Shown: in pieces, positions 6,858 to 12,553 of the stretch
How positions within the stretch are numbered: position 1 is the stretch's first letter
Layout: each line of letters opens with the position of its first letter
DNA from: Wolbachia sp.
GTDB lineage: Bacteria; Pseudomonadota; Alphaproteobacteria; Rickettsiales; Anaplasmataceae
Direction of reading: 5' to 3'
NCBI GenBank assembly: GCA_022836975.1
Contig: JAIXMJ010000015.1
Span: 1 to 12,553, forward strand
DNA: 12,553 nt
Made by a program: the position numbers and the translations under genes
The notes under the pieces: generated by a model
Databases searched by the model: none
Seen by the model: the letters and a program-made list of their open reading frames with translations, nothing else
What the model was told of the DNA's origin: nothing

Positions 6858-8213
6858 GTGTTATTATTAAGTATATTTTTGCTCCCGTTGATAGGAGCTC
6901 TAGTGTTATCTATGGTAAAGGTTTATTATAGATTGATCTCCTTAATTATTACAGTACTGACCTTTTTTCTCAATGTTTTGGTTGCGTTAAATTTTGATAA
7001 ATGTTCAACTGGATGTTTTATGGAAATAAGTATCGGAATAGATCAACTTTCACTACCTTTTCTTTTACTTACAACTTTTTTATTTGTTATTTGTGTAATC
7101 TATAATTGTCATGTGAATTGCAGAACATACATGGCACTATTTTTATTGCTAGAAAGTCTTATAATTGGTTTTTTTGTTTCGCTTGATGTGATACATTTTT
7201 ACGTATTCTTTGAAGCTGTATTAATTCCGATGTTTTTTATTATCGGAATCTGGGGTGGCAAGAACAGAATATATGCTGCGTTTAAGTTTTTTCTATATAC
7301 ACTTACTGGATCATTATTATTTTTACTTGGGTTAATATATATTTGTGATACTTTTAATGAAAGTAAGATAGAAATATTAACTACATTAACACCAACCTTA
7401 GACTTTAAGGTACAGGTGCTACTGTGGATTGCATTTTTCATCTCATTTGCAATCAAGATTCCAATGTTTCCTTTTCACACTTGGCTTCCTGATGCACATG
7501 TACAATCTCCAACTTCAGGGTCTGTAATTTTAGCTGGTATACTGATAAAAATGGGAGGATACGGATTTTTGAGGCTTTCTATTCCAATGTTTCCTGACGC
7601 CAGTAAATATTTTTCTGGTTTAGTGATGGTATTAAGTAGTATTTCAGTGATATATGCTTCATTAGTTGCTCTTGCTCAAAGTGATGTAAAAAAGTTAGTG
7701 GCATATTCTTCAATAGCACATATGGGTGTGGTGACAGCAGGATTATTTTCCTTTAATGAAGAAGGTATACTAGGTGCTATATTTCAAATGATTAGCCATG
7801 GATTAATTTCTGCAGCACTATTCTTATGTATAGGTATGCTATACACTAGAACAGGAACTCTAGAAATTAAAAAATATAGCGGTATAGTAAATATAATGCC
7901 AAAATTTAGTTTCATGTTTATCTTATTTTCAATGGCTTCTATAGGGTTACCAGGTACATCTGGTTTTATAGGTGAATTTTTATCTATGCTTGGAATATTT
8001 AAAAGTATAAAACTTGCTACAGGGTTTATTGCACTTGGTACCGTTTTAAGTGCAGTCTATATGTTGAGTTTGTGTAAAAAAATGATATGGGGAATAAATC
8101 ATTCCGACATATTAATGAAAGATTTAAATGAACTGGAATTATTAATTTTAACTTTACTTGCAGCATTGGTGGTATTCCTTGGATTTTATCCGACATTTGT
8201 GTTAAAGCTATGA
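6858..8213 (+). CDS. nuoM: NADH-quinone oxidoreductase subunit M
   Basis: NuoM is the middle antiporter-like proton pump of the membrane arm. Counting from GTG 6858, the protein has 451 residues, with E119 in FFEAVLIPMF, K200 in SFAIKIPMFPFHTWLPDAH and K231 in ILIKMGGYG, all essential positions in the E. coli protein. The start is a judgement. The frame is also open to a TTG at 6843, inside nuoL, which would add five residues (MEQSK), but that TTG has no ribosome-binding site. GTG 6858 follows a GGAAC stretch, falls one base after the nuoL stop, and starts directly at the first membrane helix as in relatives. The stop overlaps the nuoN start as ATGA. Confidence 0.95.
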   Translation: MLLLSIFLLPLIGALVLSMVKVYYRLISLIITVLTFFLNVLVALNFDKCSTGCFMEISIGIDQLSLPFLLLTTFLFVICVIYNCHVNCRTYMALFLLLESLIIGFFVSLDVIHFYVFFEAVLIPMFFIIGIWGGKNRIYAAFKFFLYTLTGSLLFLLGLIYICDTFNESKIEILTTLTPTLDFKVQVLLWIAFFISFAIKIPMFPFHTWLPDAHVQSPTSGSVILAGILIKMGGYGFLRLSIPMFPDASKYFSGLVMVLSSISVIYASLVALAQSDVKKLVAYSSIAHMGVVTAGLFSFNEEGILGAIFQMISHGLISAALFLCIGMLYTRTGTLEIKKYSGIVNIMPKFSFMFILFSMASIGLPGTSGFIGEFLSMLGIFKSIKLATGFIALGTVLSAVYMLSLCKKMIWGINHSDILMKDLNELELLILTLLAALVVFLGFYPTFVLKL

Positions 8214-9649
8214 TAGATTATTCAGTAATATTTCCCGAGACGTTTTTTATTTCTTCTTTGTTATTATTGTTATTATTGGGACTTGTAGTTAAGCCACGTA
8301 TTAGTAATCTACTTGTACTTGTCTCTGCAGTTATTACATTATTACTATTAATCTGTCATTTTCTAGTGTTACAGGACGATATACTATTATGTTATCATAA
8401 TCAATTAGACAATTCACTGTATGGATGTGGTACTCATGTCCTTTTTAATTCGCTACTTAAAGTTGATACAAATGTTAGAATAATTCAAGCATTTGTTCTG
8501 ATTTCAGGGATTGCAGTGTTGCTATTGCTTAATCTGTCAAAATGCCAATACAGATACGAATTTTCTATACTTACTGCATTTGTGCTATTTGCTATGTTAA
8601 CACTGATATCAACAAATAACTTAATTTCATTTTATCTGGCATTTGAATTAATGAGTATTTCGTTATATGTACTTACATGTTTTAATCAGGATTCACTTTA
8701 TTCATGTGAGGCGGGTGTGAAATACCTTACACTTGGTTCATTATCTTCATGCATTATGTTGTATGGGATCTCTTTTCTCTATGGATATACTGGGCATACT
8801 GATTTTGATAAATTAACTGTCTTTTTACAAGATCACAAGATTACTTATGGGATAGCATTTGGATTGATGTGTATTTTTATCAGTTTATGCTTTAAATTAG
8901 CCATAGCTCCATTTCATATATGGGCTCCAGATGTCTACCAAGGTGCTCCTACAATAGTTACTGCTTTTCTTTCCACAACATCGAAAGTTGTTCTTGTGGC
9001 ACTGTTTATACCTTTTTATGGGGTTATATCAGCTAGTTTTACAACTGATATATGGAAGCACTTGTTGTTATGCATGGCTGTGTTGTCTGTATTAATTTCG
9101 GCATTAGGTGCACTACGCCAACAAAACTTAAAAAGGTTATTTGCCTATAGCTCGATCGGTCATATGGGGCACATATTTGCAGTATTGTCTGTTAGTTCAG
9201 GTACGCACGGAGTAGAAGTAATATTAGGTGTTGTTTTTTATCTAATGATATACATAGTTACAAACATAGGTCTATTCGCCTACTTAGTAGGGGTGGATGA
9301 TGACCATTGTGTAATTGAAAATTTATCTGGTATCTGTAAAGTACAACCAATCTTAGCATTCTGTCTTGCTGTTTTACTGTTTTCAATGTCAGGAATACCA
9401 CCACTTGCAGGCTTTTTTGTAAAGCTTTATATATATAAATTGTTAATAGCATCTAATTTTATTAAATTAACTTTAATTCTGATAGCGGCAAGTATTATAT
9501 CATGTTGTTATTATCTAAATATAATAAGAGCTATATATTTTGATAGAACAGCATGTAATAATCCTGTTAACCCTGGTAAAGGTCTATCATCTGTTATAAT
9601 TGCAGCTATGTTGATTAATGCTTTATTACCATTAATGTTTTTGTATTAA
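8210..9649 (+). CDS. nuoN: NADH-quinone oxidoreductase subunit N
   Basis: NuoN is the innermost of the three antiporter-like proton-pumping subunits, next to NuoK. The 479-residue length is normal. E146 in FYLAFELMSISLYVL, K229 in CFKLAIAPFHIWAPDVYQGAPT and K259 in STTSKVVLVALF are the expected charged residues along the central proton path. The LFAYSSIGHMGH segment carries the conserved His helix, and MSGIPPLAGFF is typical of the late helices. The ATG overlaps the nuoM stop by four bases. It is the last gene of the operon. No convincing hairpin-plus-T-run terminator is visible just downstream, only a small AAAATAA/TTATTTT palindrome at about 9667-9681. Confidence 0.96.
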   Translation: MIDYSVIFPETFFISSLLLLLLLGLVVKPRISNLLVLVSAVITLLLLICHFLVLQDDILLCYHNQLDNSLYGCGTHVLFNSLLKVDTNVRIIQAFVLISGIAVLLLLNLSKCQYRYEFSILTAFVLFAMLTLISTNNLISFYLAFELMSISLYVLTCFNQDSLYSCEAGVKYLTLGSLSSCIMLYGISFLYGYTGHTDFDKLTVFLQDHKITYGIAFGLMCIFISLCFKLAIAPFHIWAPDVYQGAPTIVTAFLSTTSKVVLVALFIPFYGVISASFTTDIWKHLLLCMAVLSVLISALGALRQQNLKRLFAYSSIGHMGHIFAVLSVSSGTHGVEVILGVVFYLMIYIVTNIGLFAYLVGVDDDHCVIENLSGICKVQPILAFCLAVLLFSMSGIPPLAGFFVKLYIYKLLIASNFIKLTLILIAASIISCCYYLNIIRAIYFDRTACNNPVNPGKGLSSVIIAAMLINALLPLMFLY

Positions 9650-10102
9650 TTTATAGTGCTGTTAACAAAATAATTTATTTTTCACTGTCGTCATAAATCA
9701 TTGGGCTTATCTCTAATGCTAAGCCTAGTACAGTCAACTACGCCACACATTGCAAAAGCTTCATTTATAATTATTCTGCTTACATCATGAAATTTACAAT
9801 GGATGGAATTTAAGTGATAGCTAAAGTAAGTAAGCTTTCCCAGATTTTTTAAAAACACAATCAATAGCGGTATCAATAGATCTCTTTCGAAACTCATGGA
9901 AGGAGCTCAAAATTATAAAAAGCAGCAATGAGATAAAACCTCATGGCAAAGCGTTTTCATCTATTGCGATAACGATCTGTAATAAATTTAAATCTCTTTA
10001 GTTCAATATTTGAATACCTGGATTAATAACATTTTTATCTCTATTTCTACTTTTTCATATATTCCATTATCCATACTTCGGGTTATTATAATAGAACTTT
10101 AC
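9650..10102 (-). other. Convergent intergenic region with decayed mobile-element DNA
   Basis: This 453-nt gap separates nuoN (+) from the accessory genes (-). It contains the transposase C-terminal remnant described separately. Between that and nuoN, a 67-codon open stretch on the - strand (9691-9897) starts within the remnant's stop (ATGA). It resembles nothing I can name: the residues CGVVDCTRLSIRDKPND faintly recall the first Asp region of a DDE transposase but are not enough for a call. No intact gene, RNA or convincing terminator was seen. Confidence 0.6.
9894..10019 (-). pseudogene. IS5-family transposase, C-terminal remnant
   Basis: Reading the - strand from about 10019 gives IELKRFKFITDRYRNR, then a TGA at 9957-9959, then KRFAMRFYLIAAFYNFEL and a final stop at 9894. 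This is the characteristic end of IS5-like DDE transposases (a YRNRRKR...LRFNLIAGIYNxEL pattern), including those common in Rickettsiales. The internal TGA sits where an Arg (CGA) is usual, so a single C-to-T change explains it. Upstream of about 10020 the frame breaks into stops and no DDE motif or start survives. Only about 40 codons of a gene of several hundred remain, and no terminal inverted repeats were identified. It is a dead copy, and its position between nuoN and the accessory genes may mark an old insertion boundary. Confidence 0.7.
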
Positions 10103-10654
10103 CTATCTAAACCATCCAGCATTTGTTTCATCTACAATCTCAATACCAGCAGCAACAGACCCTTGTATCTTTGAACGACCCCTTAAAAAGACTTTACAAC
10201 TTGTATAAGCGGTTCCTTCTACTTCCAAATCATTCAGTACTATTGTATCAATTAAAATTAATTTAAGTGACCATTTCCAAAAGCTATCAGGAACTTTTAA
10301 CAGGACAGAATTAGATTGGCAGTCTTTCAAAGTAAACGAATAACCCAAACAATGAAGAGTTGAAAAATTGGTATGTCTTACCTTTAAACTCCCTCTTATT
10401 TCAAAAAGCTCTTGAAATGAGCATTTTAAAAGATTTGCTGTTCCATTGACCAAGACAGATTTTAAAAAAGTAACATTGACGCCTTTTAAAACACCATTAA
10501 TAATACAATGACCTGCTACTTCCATTGTCTGATTGGAAATACCCAGCTTAGCATTACCATTGATACGCACATTACCAAAAATTTTCTCAGCCCCGTGAAA
10601 ACCGCCATTAATGATAGTAAACGCATTCTCATCAGTAGTATGATCTTTAAACAT
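10103..10654 (-). CDS. Bactofilin-like beta-helix protein
   Basis: This 183-residue protein has no signal peptide or membrane segment and is probably cytoplasmic. It is built of short beta-strand turns around Gly: INGNAKLG (G33), INGVLKGVNVTF (G54), VNGTANLLKCSF (G71) and IRGSLKVRHTNF (G88). The last three are spaced 17 residues apart. A second set lies at 144-170 (LNDLEVEGTAYTSCKVFLRG, then IQGSVAAG). This pattern is that of polymer-forming cytoskeletal proteins (bactofilins) and other right-handed beta-helices, but the fit is by fold, not by close sequence identity. The ATG follows a good AAGAGGA ribosome-binding site. It starts 39 nt after the monooxygenase gene on the same strand, so it is probably the last gene of that operon. 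Function is unknown; a scaffold or surface-patterning role is only inference. Confidence 0.6.
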   Translation of the reverse strand: MFKDHTTDENAFTIINGGFHGAEKIFGNVRINGNAKLGISNQTMEVAGHCIINGVLKGVNVTFLKSVLVNGTANLLKCSFQELFEIRGSLKVRHTNFSTLHCLGYSFTLKDCQSNSVLLKVPDSFWKWSLKLILIDTIVLNDLEVEGTAYTSCKVFLRGRSKIQGSVAAGIEIVDETNAGWFR

Positions 10655-10693
10655 AAAATCCTCTTATTAAATAAACATAAACCTCCTATCCTG

Positions 10694-11746
10694 CTATTTT
10701 AATTTATCTATGACCTTTGAAATATGATTAAGCGTTTCACAAGAAATAGAAAGCGGTTGCCCGCCAAAATCAATTTGCAATAGAATAATATTAATCCCAA
10801 GCTTTTTATTGATAAATTCGATATCTGAAAGGACATCTTGTGGTGTTCCCACTAATGCCTGCTTATTAGATATCATATCCTCCGGTTTAATGGCACTAAC
10901 AATCTCAGGAATGCGGCTATAACCTGGATAGCTCTGAACATTTCTTTCCGTCCAACAGCCAATGGCATGATTCCATGTCGATAAATACTTGTCTAAATAA
11001 ATTTTAGCTAAAGCATGAGCTTTTATTTTTGTATCAGATACAATAACCGGCAAACTGATAGCTACTCTACTACAATTTGAATCGTTTATGCTTGGTATCA
11101 AACTTTCTCGATAAATATTAATGTAGTCTAAAAGCTTATCTAATGGACCAATCTGCGGTGTAACCAGTAAATTAAATCCTTGTTCCCCTATCCAAGAAAA
11201 ACTTTGTCTTGAATTAACAGCGGCACACCAGATAGGAGGATGAGGTGTTTGTTGAACTTTAGGTAGGGAATTAACATTTTTAAACTTAAAATAGTGGTTA
11301 TTCACAGAAACAGAGTCTTTCATCCATAATTCACGAACCAAATTAATAGCCATTATAAAACGTTCTCTGCTTTCATTTATGTCTACTTCGAATGCTTCAA
11401 ATTCATAAGGGAGATAAGCCCTTGCAAAGCCTACTTCTAAACGACCATGACTAATAGCATCAACCATAGCCGTTTCGGCAGCTATCTTCAGTGGATGATT
11501 AAATGCAGGCAATATACATCCTGTCATTAATCGTATAGTCTTAGTTCTTGCAGCAACAGAAGCTAAAAATGTTAGTGGATTTGGACAATAACCACCATAA
11601 GGATGTAAATAATGCTCAGTCATCTTAATATATTGAAATCCATATGATTCAGCTATATCACTTAAAATTAAAGCCTCTTCAAAATATTGCTGAGCACTTT
11701 TTTGATTAGGATCAAGATCAGGTAGAAATGATAACCCAAATTCCAT
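10694..11746 (-). CDS. Luciferase-like (LLM class) flavin-dependent monooxygenase
   Basis: This protein of about 350 residues belongs to the bacterial-luciferase-like superfamily: TIM-barrel, FMN-dependent oxidoreductases that use reduced flavin and O2. Typical features in order are an EFGLSFLPD first strand, TEH at 43-45 (the usual E-H pair), the RTKTIRLMTGCILP segment, NHPLKIAAETAMVDAISHGR, and LEVGFARAYLPYEFEAF where family members often have a G-x-GRG loop. PHPPIWCAAVNS follows in the second half. Close relatives of this layout are frequent accessory oxygenases in polyketide and nonribosomal-peptide loci, but the substrate cannot be inferred here. GTG 11749 immediately precedes ATG 11746; I prefer ATG because AGG lies seven bases upstream. 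It begins only about 14 nt after the CPBP gene, so they should be co-transcribed. The gene is unexpected in a reduced intracellular genome and is a likely horizontal acquisition. Confidence 0.85.
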   Translation of the reverse strand: MEFGLSFLPDLDPNQKSAQQYFEEALILSDIAESYGFQYIKMTEHYLHPYGGYCPNPLTFLASVAARTKTIRLMTGCILPAFNHPLKIAAETAMVDAISHGRLEVGFARAYLPYEFEAFEVDINESRERFIMAINLVRELWMKDSVSVNNHYFKFKNVNSLPKVQQTPHPPIWCAAVNSRQSFSWIGEQGFNLLVTPQIGPLDKLLDYINIYRESLIPSINDSNCSRVAISLPVIVSDTKIKAHALAKIYLDKYLSTWNHAIGCWTERNVQSYPGYSRIPEIVSAIKPEDMISNKQALVGTPQDVLSDIEFINKKLGINIILLQIDFGGQPLSISCETLNHISKVIDKLK

Positions 11747-11760
11747 CACTTAACCTATAT

Positions 11761-12510
11761 TTAAATCACAGAAACAAGAAAAAATGTACAGTGAGCAATT
11801 ATTAAAGAAATCAATCCTTTAGTTGTGATATAAACAACACTAAAAAAAATGCCACTCACGAAAGCGCCTACCATAGGAAACATAGCTACAGTCCAGCTTG
11901 GCATTTGAAAAGATTGCATATAGATAAACAAGATCGTTGAAATCATTATAGTTACTAATGTTCCATATGAGTAAAAATAATTAATTAAAATACCTCTAAA
12001 AATAATTTCCTCGGCAGTGATTTGCATTATTAAAATTGGAACAGAAAAATAAATTGGCAATATCTGAAAATTATACATATGATGCCTCATCCAGCCTCCT
12101 TGAGCAAGAGTAGTCCATGCCTTAATATCTTTTGGGAAGGAACTAGGAAACATTCTAATCAATACGATTATAAAAAATCGACACACAATGGATGAGATTC
12201 CTGCCATCGAAACACCTAGTAGAATGCCATACCCTAATTCTGTAAAACTAGGATAGTGCATACCTAGCTGCTCGAGGTTTATACCTAAAAAATACAGTAA
12301 TATTGTGGCCATCATTAAATGAGAAGCAGCAATGCCTATTATTTCAATAATGCCTCTAATTTTAATAGTAGAGTATTGTGAAGAAATAGGAAGAGATTTC
12401 ATAATGACAGGCGCCATGCGATAAATAAAATCTTTTATTATTTTATAATACAGGATGATTAAACAACAAGTGATTAATACCTTAAGGAGCAATAATGATT
12501 TATTGTACAT
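11761..12510 (-). CDS. CPBP (Abi) family intramembrane protease-like protein
   Basis: This 249-residue integral membrane protein has about seven or eight hydrophobic segments. The last third carries the CPBP/Abi (Rce1-like) domain, the family of intramembrane glutamic endopeptidases that includes CaaX prenyl-protease relatives and bacteriocin-immunity proteins. Motif 1 is intact: E167-E168-x-x-x-R172 in ITAEEIIFRG. Motif 2, normally F-x-x-x-H, reads F195-I-Y-M-Q199, so the His is replaced by Gln. Motif 3, normally H-x-x-x-N/D, reads H240-C-T-F-F244. With both altered, catalytic activity is doubtful; a binding or immunity role, or an unusual active site, is possible. The chosen ATG has little ribosome-binding site. 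A possible upstream reading frame stops six bases before it. The monooxygenase gene follows within about 14 nt. Confidence 0.75.
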   Translation of the reverse strand: MYNKSLLLLKVLITCCLIILYYKIIKDFIYRMAPVIMKSLPISSQYSTIKIRGIIEIIGIAASHLMMATILLYFLGINLEQLGMHYPSFTELGYGILLGVSMAGISSIVCRFFIIVLIRMFPSSFPKDIKAWTTLAQGGWMRHHMYNFQILPIYFSVPILIMQITAEEIIFRGILINYFYSYGTLVTIMISTILFIYMQSFQMPSWTVAMFPMVGAFVSGIFFSVVYITTKGLISLIIAHCTFFLVSVI

Positions 12511-12553
12511 GGGTTATAAACTCATTACTAATACTAATGATTTATTGTATATG
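12493..12553 (-). repeat. Direct repeat at the start of the CPBP gene
   Basis: TAATGATTTATTGTACATG at 12493-12511 is repeated as TAATGATTTATTGTATATG at 12535-12553, 42 nt away with one mismatch. On the - strand one copy encodes the CPBP N-terminus MYNKSLLLL. The other reads in the same frame as IYNKSLVLVMSL followed by a TAA at 12514-12516. It may be a short in-frame duplication or the last codons of an upstream gene; the window edge prevents a decision. Confidence 0.6.

Noticed and set aside
7199..7456. 85-codon open frame on the - strand inside nuoM
   Set aside because: It lies wholly within a well-supported gene on the other strand, has no ribosome-binding site, and its translation shows no family features.
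9258..9452. 64-codon open frame on the - strand inside nuoN
   Set aside because: It is the antisense shadow of conserved NuoN helices and has no independent support.
9667..9681. AAAATAA-T-TTATTTT palindrome after nuoN as a terminator
   Set aside because: An all-A/T stem with a one-base loop is too weak for intrinsic termination and is expected by chance in this composition.
10508..10702. 64-codon open frame on the + strand over the beta-helix gene start
   Set aside because: It is antisense to a gene with a good ribosome-binding site and a repeated-strand pattern, and it has no recognisable features of its own.
9894..12553. Prophage, CRISPR or toxin-antitoxin system in the right part
   Set aside because: No repeat-spacer array, no phage structural or integrase genes, and no recognisable toxin-antitoxin pair are present. 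The only mobile-element signal is the transposase remnant.

Overview
The window looks like part of the chromosome of an obligate intracellular alphaproteobacterium of the order Rickettsiales, most likely family Rickettsiaceae. Three things suggest this: the DNA is AT-rich, it carries a Tlc-type nucleotide translocase (the 'energy parasite' carrier of Rickettsiales and Chlamydiae), and its complex I proteins, NuoD in particular, read very much like those of Rickettsia. I cannot name the genus from the sequence alone.

Left part (about 1-3262, + strand): tlc (host ATP import), nuoD (49 kDa quinone-site subunit of complex I) standing without nuoABC or nuoE beside it, a possible 29-codon mini-ORF joined by 4-nt overlaps to the genes on both sides, cutA, and a tRNA-Gln(UUG) whose 5' end lies inside the end of cutA.

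Middle (about 3263-9649, + strand): a head-to-tail duplication with a unit of about 136 nt at the start of an unrecognised membrane-protein gene. One copy is frameshifted and decayed, and the surviving gene appears to start inside the duplication. A good sigma-70-like promoter then precedes a tightly packed nuoJ-nuoK-nuoL-nuoM-nuoN operon. These genes encode most of the proton-pumping membrane arm of NADH:ubiquinone oxidoreductase. With Tlc they describe a cell that can both respire and take ATP from its host.

Right part (about 9650-12553, - strand): a 450-nt convergent junction holding the decayed C-terminal end of an IS5-type transposase. Next come three same-strand genes that look like an accessory operon transcribed towards nuoN: a CPBP-family (Abi) membrane protein with two altered active-site motifs, a luciferase-like flavin-dependent monooxygenase of the kind often found in natural-product loci, and a small bactofilin-like beta-helix protein. 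This set is unusual beside housekeeping nuo genes. It probably continues past the right edge, and it is the best candidate here for an undescribed system, although its function cannot be read from this window. A short direct repeat at the start of the CPBP gene runs to the window edge.
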